Source of the DNA: Hymenobacter canadensis
Lineage (GTDB): Bacteria; Bacteroidota; Bacteroidia; Cytophagales; Hymenobacteraceae
DNA: 64,000 nt
NCBI RefSeq assembly: GCF_027359925.1
Contig: NZ_CP114767.1
Location: 2,666,001-2,730,000, forward strand
Direction of reading: 5' to 3'
The translations under genes and the position numbers were made by a program. Numbering within the stretch: position 1 is the first letter of the stretch; the number at the start of each line of letters is the position of its first letter. The notes beneath the pieces are model-generated. The model was not told the origin of the DNA. It searched no databases and saw nothing but the letters and a program-made list of their open reading frames with translations. Shown piece by piece: positions 26,328-34,095 of the stretch.

Positions 26328-27263
26328 TCACTCGTCGCCGGTTACGAAGCGGATGTTGCGCTTCAGGCCTGCGTAGCCGGTGCGCTTCACCGCTGACTGC
26401 CGGAACAGCTCCGAAAACAGCTCGTGCGTGATTTCCTGCCAGTCGCCGCGGGTGAGGTCCTTCAGGCCGGGGTGGGGATTGAACTGCGGCTCCTGGTGGG
26501 GCTTGCTGAACCGGTTCCAGGGGCATACATCCTGGCAGATGTCGCAGCCGAACACCCAGTTGCCGAATTTGCCATCCACCTCGCGCGGAATCTGGTCTTT
26601 CAGCTCGATGGTGAAGTAGCTGATGCACTTGCTGCCGTCCACGACGTAGGGCTCCGTAATGGCCTGGGTGGGGCAGGCATCCACGCACTTGGTGCAGTTG
26701 CCGCAATAGTCCTTGATGGGGCCGTCGTAGTCTAGGGGCACGTCCACGATCAGCTCGGCAATGAAGAAGAAGCTGCCGGTGCCGGGCCGGATCAGATTGG
26801 CGTTTTTGCCCACCCAGCCCAGACCGCTCTTTTTGGCCCACGCCTTGTCCATCACCGGCGCCGAATCAACAAAGCAGCGTCCCCCGATTTCGCCGATTTC
26901 CTCCTGCATATCGGCCAGCAGCGTCTTCAGCTTGTCTTTGATGACGAAGTGGTAGTCGCGGCCATAGGCGTATTTGCTGATTTTGAGCGTGTCGTCGGGC
27001 TGCTGGGTTTCCTCGGGCGGGTAGTAGTTGAGCAGCAGCGAAATCACCGATTTAGCGCCATCCACGAGCAGACGCGGGTCGAGGCGCTTGTCGAAGTGGT
27101 TGGCCATGTAGGCCATCTGGCCGTGCATGTTCTTGTTCAGCCAGTCTTCGAGGCGCGGCGCCTCCTCCTCCAGAAACCCGGCCTCGGAAATCCCGCAGTA
27201 CATAAAGCCCAGCTCCGCCGCGCGGCGCTTGATAAAAGCAGTATAGTGGGCGGTAGGCAGCAC
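26328..27263 (-). CDS. queG: Epoxyqueuosine reductase QueG
   Basis: Final step of queuosine synthesis in tRNA: reduces epoxyqueuosine using a cobalamin cofactor and two 4Fe-4S clusters. Both cluster motifs are plain: '[13 protein letters not shown]' and '[11 protein letters not shown]'. '[20 protein letters not shown]' near residue 125 contains the catalytic aspartate. With the GTG start used here it has 311 residues; a TTG eight codons earlier (27287) is also open, and no ATG is available. A hairpin repeat lies just upstream, between this gene and ruvB. Confidence 0.93.
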   Translation of the reverse strand: MLPTAHYTAFIKRRAAELGFMYCGISEAGFLEEEAPRLEDWLNKNMHGQMAYMANHFDKRLDPRLLVDGAKSVISLLLNYYPPEETQQPDDTLKISKYAYGRDYHFVIKDKLKTLLADMQEEIGEIGGRCFVDSAPVMDKAWAKKSGLGWVGKNANLIRPGTGSFFFIAELIVDVPLDYDGPIKDYCGNCTKCVDACPTQAITEPYVVDGSKCISYFTIELKDQIPREVDGKFGNWVFGCDICQDVCPWNRFSKPHQEPQFNPHPGLKDLTRGDWQEITHELFSELFRQSAVKRTGYAGLKRNIRFVTGDE

Positions 27264-27292
27264 GGGAGTTGGGTAAGTAGGCCACAAAAATA

Positions 27293-27390
27293 CGTCATCC
27301 TGAGCAGAGCGAAGGATCTTCTCACGTCTGGATGACCAACAAATGGCTCATTCCAGCGTGAGAAGATCCTTCGCTTCGCTCAGGATGACG
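27293..27390. repeat. Long hairpin element B (GTCATCCTGAGC family), 34-nt arms
   Basis: Arms at 27293-27326 and 27357-27390 pair over 34 nt with two mismatches, around a 30-nt spacer. Outer ends carry GTCATCCTGAGC; inner arm sequence is GAAGGATCTTCTCACG. It lies between the co-directional ruvB and queG. Confidence 0.9.
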
Positions 27391-27403
27391 GGAGGTTTTT
27401 CGG

Positions 27404-28453
27404 CTACGAGAACAGCTCGCCGGTGGTGCCGGAGTTGCCGCGCAGGTGCTGCGGCATGGCGCGGCCCAGGTGCAGGTAGGCAGCTTCCGTAGCCTCGCGG
27501 CCGCGGCTGGTGCGCTTGATGTAGCCTTCCTGAATCAGGAACGGCTCGTACACTTCCTCGATGGTTTCGCCTTCCTCGCCGCAAGCCGTGGCAATGGTGC
27601 TGATGCCCACCGGCCCGCCTTTGAACTTGTCGATGATGGTGGTCAGGATGCGCTTGTCCATGTCGTCGAGGCCGCGGGCGTCCACGTCGAGGGCGTTGAG
27701 GGCAAACTGGGCAATGTCCATCGTGATGCTGCCGTCGCCTTTCACCTGGGCGAAGTCGCGGGTGCGGCGCAGCAGGTTGTTGGCGATACGCGGCGTGCCA
27801 CGCGAGCGGCGCGCAATTTCGTAGGCGGCGTCCTCGTAAATCGGGGTGCCCAGGATTTCGGCCGAGCGCTGCACAATGCTGGTTAGCAGCTTGGAATCGT
27901 AGTATTCGAGGCGGGAGCTGATGCCGAAGCGGGCCCGCAGCGGCGAGGTGAGCATGCCCGAGCGGGTGGTAGCCCCGATCAGCGTAAACGGCGACAGCGA
28001 AATCTGCACCGACCGCGCATTCGGGCCCGAATCGAGCATGATGTCGATGCGGTAGTCCTCCATAGCCGAGTACAGGTACTCTTCCACTACGGGGTTGAGG
28101 CGGTGGATTTCGTCGATGAACAGCACGTCGTGCGGCTCCAGGTTGGTGAGCAGGCCGGCCAGGTCGGAGGGCTTGTCAAGCACCGGGCCGCTGGTCATTT
28201 TGATGCCCGACTGCAGCTCGTTGGCGATGATGTGCGAAAGGGTGGTTTTGCCGAGGCCGGGAGGGCCGTGCAGCAGCACGTGGTCGAGGGCGTCGCCGCG
28301 GCGGCGGGCAGCGGCCACAAACACCTTCAGGTTCTCGACCACCTTATCCTGGCCCGCAAAATCGTCGAAGGAAAGCGGCCGGAGCGCCTTGTCAATGTCT
28401 TTTTCGGTGGCGTCCATGTGGTCGTCGCCGCCGGTTAGAAATGGTTCGCGCAT
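27404..28453 (-). CDS. ruvB: Holliday junction DNA helicase RuvB
   Basis: A 349-residue AAA+ motor that drives branch migration at Holliday junctions with RuvA. Walker A is 'GPPGLGKT' at residues 63-70; Walker B '[18 protein letters not shown]'; sensor '[19 protein letters not shown]'. The C-terminal winged helix ends with '[17 protein letters not shown]'. The ATG at 28453 starts the usual family N-terminus; ten more upstream codons are open. RuvA and RuvC are not in the window. Confidence 0.97.
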   Translation of the reverse strand: MREPFLTGGDDHMDATEKDIDKALRPLSFDDFAGQDKVVENLKVFVAAARRRGDALDHVLLHGPPGLGKTTLSHIIANELQSGIKMTSGPVLDKPSDLAGLLTNLEPHDVLFIDEIHRLNPVVEEYLYSAMEDYRIDIMLDSGPNARSVQISLSPFTLIGATTRSGMLTSPLRARFGISSRLEYYDSKLLTSIVQRSAEILGTPIYEDAAYEIARRSRGTPRIANNLLRRTRDFAQVKGDGSITMDIAQFALNALDVDARGLDDMDKRILTTIIDKFKGGPVGISTIATACGEEGETIEEVYEPFLIQEGYIKRTSRGREATEAAYLHLGRAMPQHLRGNSGTTGELFS

Positions 28454-28652
28454 AGTGCGGAGGGTAAAGGTTGATAGCAGCAAGGTAACACCTGCACCCG
28501 GCAGATTGTGCCCTTTTTAGCAAAAAAATAGTCCGGCGCTATTATTTACTAACCTCACTAGCAAAGCAGCACGCATAGCGGGTGGGCGAGGCAGTAAGCC
28601 CGGTATCTGCGCGGCTTGCTGCCTACCTTTGCGCCCTTCCGCACGTTGTTCT

Positions 28653-29630
28653 ATGCCCACGCCTTCCGCCTCCCACGACTGGCTGCACGCCATTCCCGCC
28701 GACTTCTACGACCAGCTGGCGCACTGCCTGTCGCTGCACGGCATGGCCTGCGCTGAGCTGCTGAGCCGCCCGCAGGATGCGCCGCTGCTGCAGCTCACGG
28801 CCCTCACCGGTCTCAATACGCTACGTGTAGCCGAGCTGAACACCATTGCCAGCCACGAGCAACTGCTGCAGGCGCTGGAGCAGCATCCCCGCGCCCTCTA
28901 CGACCTAATACTGCTGGGCCGCCTCACCCTCGATACCAGCTTGGCCACGCCCGTGCTGCAGTACGTGCAGCGCCAGATGGCCATTGAACCCGAGCAGGTG
29001 CAGGCGTTGAAAACCTATTGTCTGGAGCTGAGTGGTGCTTTTCTGGCGCTGCTGGAAGAACACCTGCCGGCCACGCCTTCGCTGGGGCTGCACCGGCTGA
29101 GCGTGGAGGAAGCGTTTGCGCAGTACTTGGCCGCCCACCCGGCCCCGGCGCCGCTGGCGGCCACGGTGCGCTTCTCGGAGCCGCAGCTGCAGATGATGCG
29201 GCTGGCCCTGCTGCTAGTGCACTCCCTGCCCGAAGCCGGCGAGCATGCGTTTCTGACCGCCGTAGCCGACCTGGAGGACCTGCGCCCGGCCGCGCTGGAG
29301 CCGATGATAGCGCGCCTGAGCACTCTGGAGCCTGGCGAAGAATTGGCGCTGAGCATGCCGGAGCTGGTGCAGCTCTACCAGGCCATGCAGGTGTGCGGCA
29401 TGGTGTTCGTGAGCGAGGTGCTGGAAAAAGTGGGCCTGGGCAGTGTATTCCCGACCGTGGCACCCGACGAAGTCGCGGCCTCGGCGCTGGCCACCAACGA
29501 GCCCAGCGGCCGGCAGGCCGTGGGCGAGATGGTCAGCGGCTTCACACGCTGGGTGCAGCATACGTTTCCGCAGGAGCCGGCGCTGCACAAAGCCCGCGAG
29601 CAGGTGCTGGCCCTGGCTGATTCTCTTTAG
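28653..29630 (+). CDS. Hypothetical helical protein, 325 aa
   Basis: A leucine- and alanine-rich protein with no family I recognise and no signal peptide or membrane helix. It looks all-helical, with many heptad-like stretches. The ATG at 28653 follows a full -7 box (TACCTTTG, 28624-28631) by about 20 nt, though a -33 TTG at the right distance is missing. Codon use is like the neighbours. It is divergent from ruvB. The stop codon TAG lies inside the left arm of a perfect inverted repeat, so the repeat marks the gene's end exactly. Confidence 0.7.
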   Translation: MPTPSASHDWLHAIPADFYDQLAHCLSLHGMACAELLSRPQDAPLLQLTALTGLNTLRVAELNTIASHEQLLQALEQHPRALYDLILLGRLTLDTSLATPVLQYVQRQMAIEPEQVQALKTYCLELSGAFLALLEEHLPATPSLGLHRLSVEEAFAQYLAAHPAPAPLAATVRFSEPQLQMMRLALLLVHSLPEAGEHAFLTAVADLEDLRPAALEPMIARLSTLEPGEELALSMPELVQLYQAMQVCGMVFVSEVLEKVGLGSVFPTVAPDEVAASALATNEPSGRQAVGEMVSGFTRWVQHTFPQEPALHKAREQVLALADSL

Positions 29631-29758
29631 GGCTTAGGGATTAGGGCCTGGGGATTAGGGATTAGGATATTAGGCCGTTAGACACAGGAATCAGCTTGTG
29701 TGCTGTAGAGGCGCAATACCTAAGCACTAATCCCCAGGCCCTAATCCCTAAGCCCTAA
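29627..29758. repeat. TTAGGGATTAGGG perfect inverted repeat overlapping a stop codon
   Basis: A 31-nt arm (29627-29657) is perfectly complementary to 29728-29758. The word TTAGGGATTAGGG is repeated within each arm. The left arm contains the stop codon (29628-29630) of the preceding gene; the right arm ends 8 nt before the stop of the HIRAN gene on the other strand. A spacer of about 70 nt lies between. Confidence 0.9.
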
Positions 29759-29765
29759 CAACCAT

Positions 29766-30095
29766 CTACCTCGGCATCAGCACTTCGATTTCCAGGTGCA
29801 GCCACTCGTCTTCCCAGGCTTTGTGGGTGAGGCGGCCGGTCAGCGGGAAGCCGGCGTCGAGCATGCGGGCGACGGTTTCGTTGTGGCCTTCGGGCAGGTA
29901 GCCCAGCCAGAACGGCTCGGCGCCTTCGGTCAGCACTTTCACGGCCCAGTCGTCATAGGCGCTGTCGGCTTCGCGCTGCAGGGCCAGGCGCTGTCCGGCT
30001 TTCAGCTGGGGCTCGAACTCGCGCAGGCCGGGGCGGTGGGTGGTGCCGGCCACCAGGCATTCAAGCAGAATCAGGGAATCGGAGGTTTTGGGCAT
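29766..30095 (-). CDS. HIRAN-domain protein
   Basis: A 109-residue protein that is almost entirely one HIRAN domain: 'ECLVAGTTHRPGLREFEPQL' then 'LQREADSAYDDWAVKVLTEG' and 'FWLGYLPEGHNETVARMLDAG'. HIRAN domains occur at the N-terminus of some SNF2 helicases and restriction-associated proteins and bind DNA ends or damaged DNA; stand-alone copies are of unknown role. The ATG at 30095 is used; eleven open codons precede it. It is convergent with the 325-aa gene. Confidence 0.78.
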   Translation of the reverse strand: MPKTSDSLILLECLVAGTTHRPGLREFEPQLKAGQRLALQREADSAYDDWAVKVLTEGAEPFWLGYLPEGHNETVARMLDAGFPLTGRLTHKAWEDEWLHLEIEVLMPR

Positions 30096-30350
30096 AGAGG
30101 AGAGCCGTAATGAGGCAGTAAAATACACAGCAAAATAGTTTTACACCGTCAGCCCGACAATTCGGGCACTGCTCACCGGGCTTGCCGCCACCGCGCGGCG
30201 CGTGCCCGATTGTTGCCTGGCCACCTGTCTTGCGCGTATAATCCTACCCGGCGCGCGAGGTGCCGACGCCAACGCCCTGCCTGGCTGGCCGCCACCCGCC
30301 GGCGCGGCCCGGGCTTCATTCCCCTATCAGAAGCGTTATTTTTGTGGCCC

Positions 30351-30812
30351 ATGTATAGCAAAACTGAAGTAACACAGCTCCGCCAGGCTTTCTGGACCAC
30401 TTTCGGCCAATATATGACCCCCGTGCCTTCCGCCGAGGGCGTGCCCACCAACTGGATCAACTACAAAACCGGCCTCAAGAACGTGCACTTCCGCCTGCAC
30501 GCCGACGCCCGCCACGCCACCATAGCCATCGAGCTGACGCACCCGGACGCCGGGGTGCGGGAGCTATTCTTTGAGCAGCTGCGCGAGCTGAAGGCCATGC
30601 TGCAGGAGGCCGTGGGCGAGCCCTGGCGCTGGGAAGCCGACACCACCGACGCCAACGGCCAGCCCATCAGCCGCGTTTTCACGGAACTCACGCCCGTAAA
30701 CCTGTTCAGCCGCGACGACTGGCCCGCCCTGATTTCGTTCTTCAAGCCCCGCCTGATGGCCCTGGACGAGTTCTGGAGCACCGGGCAGTACGCTTTCGAC
30801 GAACTACGGTAA
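30351..30812 (+). CDS. DUF4268-family protein
   Basis: A 153-residue protein resembling the DUF4268 domain seen at the end of some restriction-like proteins and also alone: 'YSKTEVTQLRQAFWTTFGQY' and 'ELREQLRELKAM'-like helical stretch, then 'WPALISFFKPRLMALDEFW'. No catalytic motif is visible. A TATTTTTG box (30337-30344) lies only 6 nt before the ATG, so the mRNA may be leaderless, but a -33 match is lacking. The next gene starts 21 nt downstream on the same strand. Confidence 0.72.
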   Translation: MYSKTEVTQLRQAFWTTFGQYMTPVPSAEGVPTNWINYKTGLKNVHFRLHADARHATIAIELTHPDAGVRELFFEQLRELKAMLQEAVGEPWRWEADTTDANGQPISRVFTELTPVNLFSRDDWPALISFFKPRLMALDEFWSTGQYAFDELR

Positions 30813-30833
30813 GGTTTTTGAACGACGGATAGC

Positions 30834-31190
30834 ATGAAAAAATCTATCCTTTATCTATTCGCGGTGCTGGCCATCGTCAGCAGCCTGGCCTTCCATCCCA
30901 AACCAACTACTGAGGCGGGCTACATGCTGCTGACGCTGCACACCGGGGGCCGGCCCGCGTTAGTTTCCATCTCCCCCACCGGTGAGCAGCAGCAATACCC
31001 GCTGCTTAAGAAAGCCAAAGGGTCGTACGATTATCATGCCCAGCTCATGCTGAAGCTCAATGAGCTGCGCCAGCAAGGCTGGACAGTAGTGCAGATGCAA
31101 ACCACCGAAGCCGTGGTGCCCGACATCCAGTATCCGCTGCTAGGCCCGGATAAGTTCGCCACGCTTACGTTTCTGCTGGAGAAACGGTAG
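30834..31190 (+). CDS. Small exported hypothetical protein
   Basis: A 118-residue protein with a clear signal peptide (MKKSILYLFAVLAIVSSLAF). The mature part is beta-rich at first ('GYMLLTLHTGGRPALVSI') and helical later ('QLMLKLNELRQQGWTVVQM'). No family is recognised. It is 21 nt after the DUF4268 gene and could be co-transcribed with it. Confidence 0.65.
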   Translation: MKKSILYLFAVLAIVSSLAFHPKPTTEAGYMLLTLHTGGRPALVSISPTGEQQQYPLLKKAKGSYDYHAQLMLKLNELRQQGWTVVQMQTTEAVVPDIQYPLLGPDKFATLTFLLEKR

Positions 31191-31302
31191 GCCTGGGCAG
31201 TATCCAGCTGGATTCCGGGTTGCGTCTGTCTACCGGGAGTTCAGCTGGCACCTGTAAGCCGGTATTTCTAATCCATACCCAGGTCGCTAGTGAAGCTGTC
31301 GG

Positions 31303-31866
31303 TTAGCCGGATTTCGGGCACCGGCACGCCACATCGGTCACTGGTGAGGCCGACGACGGCCCGACCTCATAGAGCGTAGCGGGCTGTGGCAGCAGCAGTT
31401 GGTAGTTCTGAGAAAGCAGCCACTCCGTGAGGTCGGCGACGGTGCTTTGGGCCCAGTTGGGCGAAAGTGGCGGCGGCGTGGGTGCCGCTGCCATAGTTCC
31501 GAACAGGCGCTCCCACCAGCCCGGCAGACGGGGCTGCCAGCTGGCTTGGGGCAAATCAGGCATGTGTAGCTGCAGGCAGGTGGCCAGGGCCTGGGCTCGC
31601 GCTTTGTTGGCGCCCAGCAGCTCCAGCTGCGTGAGCGGCGTGGTTTCGGTGGTGGCCGGGTAGCGCGGGTGCAGGCACGCCAGCAGGCGCGTGAGTAACT
31701 GGTAGTACACCGTTGTGCGCGCCGGGTCGGCGGGCAGGCCTTTCAGGTAGGCGATGGCCGCCGCCGCCTGTTTCACGGTGCCGATTGTTTCCGCCACTTG
31801 GTTCGGGATGGCCAGTTGAAAATGCTCCTCAAAAGCAACGACGAGTTCAACGATATCGAGGCCCAT
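31303..31866 (-). CDS. Acyl-carrier-like protein lacking the phosphopantetheine serine
   Basis: The first 45 residues ('MGLDIVELVVAFEEHFQLA' then 'IPNQVAETIGTVKQAAAAI') resemble helices II-III of acyl carrier proteins. The position of the serine that carries phosphopantetheine in the DSLD motif is a glycine here (MGLD), and helix I is absent, so it cannot be a normal carrier. A C-terminal extension to 187 residues has no recognised family and ends in a basic cysteine-containing tail. It starts 5 nt after the stop of the upstream membrane-anchored gene, so the two form an operon. The frame also continues upstream, overlapping that gene. Confidence 0.6.
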   Translation of the reverse strand: MGLDIVELVVAFEEHFQLAIPNQVAETIGTVKQAAAAIAYLKGLPADPARTTVYYQLLTRLLACLHPRYPATTETTPLTQLELLGANKARAQALATCLQLHMPDLPQASWQPRLPGWWERLFGTMAAAPTPPPLSPNWAQSTVADLTEWLLSQNYQLLLPQPATLYEVGPSSASPVTDVACRCPKSG

Positions 31867-31871
31867 ACTTT

Positions 31872-32597
31872 CTAGCGGCTGACTGCTCTGAGTATACCCC
31901 AACGGCCATTCTTCTTCTCCATTACCAACGCCGTTGTATTCCCAACTCCACAAAATATCCCAATGGATAGCGTAATGGTTGTCAATGCATAACGACCATC
32001 CAGAGAAAACAGAGGAGCACTTAAACTGGAAATAAAATCTGTCTGATACTTATTTTTCAGGTAGGCCAGAGCAGTGCCTGCACCAGCTTCAGGAATAGCG
32101 TGCTGCCTTGCCAAACGCGTGAGAGTGTCTACTGGGATAATCCTACAGCTGGGCAGAAAACGAGGTTCCAGTTGGAAGCCAGTAGAATAATGGATTTGCC
32201 GCTGCATAAAGACAGTGTCTGCAGCCGATAGTATTCGTTCAGCGTGTAACTGCCGCATCATCCAGGCCGATTCCTGACCATATGGATAGCGGATATCAGC
32301 AGCATCTACATGAGCATAGCTAATGGGTAGCAATGCGTGCTCAAATAGTACTCTACTAACCCAATAATCAGCCTTTTTCTTCACATATGGACTTGGTGGA
32401 GTAGAGTCAGCCTGCGCCAGCAGCTCCCGCACAAACCCATACAGCACTCTGTCGGACACCAGCAGGCGCGGCGCCCCCCACCGCCGCTCCGGCTCTAGCT
32501 CCGGCGGCGGCGGATACGCCACCCGCAGATACACCGCGCAGAACACGGCCCCCAGCAACAGGGCGGCACCAAAGAAACGACGGGTATCAGCTTGCAT
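31872..32597 (-). CDS. Hypothetical membrane-anchored protein
   Basis: A 241-residue protein with an N-terminal signal anchor (residues 8-27, 'FFGAALLLGAVFCAVYLRV') and a soluble remainder I cannot place. The middle is mixed helix and strand; near the C-terminus is a hydrophobic stretch ('YALTTITLSIGIFCGVGNTT') that may be a second membrane segment or strand. The DNA is more AT-rich than the genes around it, which could indicate recent acquisition. It directly precedes the acyl-carrier-like gene (5 nt). Confidence 0.6.
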   Translation of the reverse strand: MQADTRRFFGAALLLGAVFCAVYLRVAYPPPPELEPERRWGAPRLLVSDRVLYGFVRELLAQADSTPPSPYVKKKADYWVSRVLFEHALLPISYAHVDAADIRYPYGQESAWMMRQLHAERILSAADTVFMQRQIHYSTGFQLEPRFLPSCRIIPVDTLTRLARQHAIPEAGAGTALAYLKNKYQTDFISSLSAPLFSLDGRYALTTITLSIGIFCGVGNTTALVMEKKNGRWGILRAVSR

Positions 32598-32611
32598 AGT
32601 CGAGTAGATAA

Positions 32612-32651
32612 TAAATAAAAAACGGCCGCCCTGCTTCCAGGACGGCCGTTT
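32612..32651 (-). terminator. Terminator of the acyl-CoA dehydrogenase gene
   Basis: A 14-bp stem (32620-32633 with 32638-32651, one mismatch or wobble) and, read leftwards, a T-rich run. It lies about 20 nt after the dehydrogenase stop codon, so the two hypothetical genes to the left are likely a separate unit. Confidence 0.8.
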
Positions 32652-32671
32652 GAAGATACGCGGGCAGACGC

Positions 32672-33904
32672 TTACTTGAACGCCTGAATGCCCGTAATGT
32701 CGGCGCCGGTGATGAGCAGGTGGATGTCGTGGGTGCCTTCGTAGGTCACGACGGATTCCAGGTTCATCATGTGGCGCATGATGGAGTACTCGCCGGTGAT
32801 GCCCATGCCGCCGTGAATCTGGCGGGCTTCGCGGGCAATGTGCAGGGCAATTTCCACCGAGTTGCGCTTGGCCATCGAAATCTGGGCCGAGGTGGCCTTG
32901 CCTTCGTTTTTGAGCACCCCGAGGCGCCACACCAGCAGCTGGGCCTTGGTGATTTCGGTGAGCATTTCGGCCAGCTTCTTCTGCTGCAGCTGGAAGCCGC
33001 CAATTGGCTTGCCGAACTGCTCACGCTCCAGCGAATACTTCAGCGCCGACTCGTAGCAGTCGATGGCGGCACCAATGGCACCCCAGGCAATGCCGAAGCG
33101 GGCCGAGTCGAGGCAGGAGAGCGGGCCGCGGAGGCCGCTGACGTTGGGCAGGATGTTCTCTTTCGGAATCTTCACGTTGTCGAACACCAGCTCGCCGGTG
33201 ATGCTGGCGCGCAGGCTCCATTTGTTGTGGATTTCGGGGGCCGTGAAGCCTTCCATGCCCTTCTCCACAATCACGCCCCGGATGCGGCCGGTTTCGTCCT
33301 TGGCCCATACCACCGCCACTTGGCTCTGGGGCGAGTTGCTGATCCAGAGCTTGGCCCCATTCAGCAGGTAATAGTCGCCCATGCCCTTGATGTTGGTGGT
33401 CATGCCGCCGGGGTTGGAGCCGTGGTCGGGTTCCGTGAGGCCGAAGCAGCCCAGCCACTCGCCGGAGGCCAGCTTGGGCAGGAACTTGCGGCGCTGCTCT
33501 TCCGAGCCGTAGGCGTAAATCGGGAACATCACCAGGGAGCCCTGCACCGAGGCCGTGGAGCGCATGCCGGAGTCGCCGCGCTCAATTTCCTGCATGATCA
33601 GGCCGTAGCTGATGTAGTCGAGGCCGCCGCCGCCGTACTCGGTGGGGATGGTGGGCCCGAACGCGCCCACGTCGCCGAACTTGCGCACGATTTCCGAGGG
33701 GAAGTGCGCGTCCTGCGCCCACTTTTCAATGTTGGGGCTGATTTCCTTCTTGACGAAGTCGCGGATGCTTTGGCGGATGAGCTTGTGCTCCTCGGTCAGC
33801 AGGCCGTCGAGGTCGAAATAATCGGTGAAGCCGGCGGCGTTGGTAGAGCCGTGCGCTTTGGCCGCTTTGGCCTGGGGCGAGAGAACGTCAGCTTGCGAAG
33901 ACAT
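32672..33904 (-). CDS. Acyl-CoA dehydrogenase, glutaryl-CoA dehydrogenase type
   Basis: A 410-residue flavoenzyme. The sequence is very close in pattern to glutaryl-CoA dehydrogenase: 'SVQGSLVMFPIYAYGSEEQR' with the preceding arginine (RSTASVQ), 'GCFGLTEPDHGSNPGG', and the C-terminal 'YEGTHDIHLLITGADITGIQ' with the catalytic glutamate in YEGTHD. It would oxidise and decarboxylate glutaryl-CoA to crotonyl-CoA in lysine and tryptophan breakdown, feeding electrons to ETF. Family separation from other acyl-CoA dehydrogenases is by motif only. It stands alone between a terminator and a hairpin repeat. Confidence 0.9.
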   Translation of the reverse strand: MSSQADVLSPQAKAAKAHGSTNAAGFTDYFDLDGLLTEEHKLIRQSIRDFVKKEISPNIEKWAQDAHFPSEIVRKFGDVGAFGPTIPTEYGGGGLDYISYGLIMQEIERGDSGMRSTASVQGSLVMFPIYAYGSEEQRRKFLPKLASGEWLGCFGLTEPDHGSNPGGMTTNIKGMGDYYLLNGAKLWISNSPQSQVAVVWAKDETGRIRGVIVEKGMEGFTAPEIHNKWSLRASITGELVFDNVKIPKENILPNVSGLRGPLSCLDSARFGIAWGAIGAAIDCYESALKYSLEREQFGKPIGGFQLQQKKLAEMLTEITKAQLLVWRLGVLKNEGKATSAQISMAKRNSVEIALHIAREARQIHGGMGITGEYSIMRHMMNLESVVTYEGTHDIHLLITGADITGIQAFK

Positions 33905-33972
33905 GAGTAAAGGATTGGGTGGGAATCAGATTCAAAGATACAGAATCTGCTAGGTTGGCCGACGAAAACCGT

Positions 33973-34076
33973 CTGTCATCCTGAGCGAAGCGAAGGACCT
34001 GATGGTGGTTGAACAACCGATGCCACTGCAACATGTTCTGGCGTGGCAAGGTCCTTCGCTCTGCTCAGGATGACAG
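33973..34076. repeat. Long hairpin element C (GTCATCCTGAGC family), 28-nt arms
   Basis: Arms at 33973-34000 and 34049-34076 pair over 28 nt with two mismatches. Outer word CTGTCATCCTGAGC; inner arm GAAGCGAAGGACCT-type. The spacer holds a small stem (GGTTG/CAACC). It lies between the co-directional TonB-receptor gene and the acyl-CoA dehydrogenase gene. Confidence 0.9.
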
Positions 34077-34095
34077 GCAATTACCCGATAACACC

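Noticed and set aside
31872..32930. Longer form of the 241-aa membrane protein starting at 32930
   Set aside because: The first 111 codons lie antisense... in another frame of the acyl-CoA dehydrogenase gene and across its terminator, and are histidine/arginine-rich; the ATG at 32597 opens a proper signal anchor.
32720..33910. 396-codon open frame opposite the acyl-CoA dehydrogenase
   Set aside because: Shadow of a gene with strong catalytic motifs; no motifs of its own.
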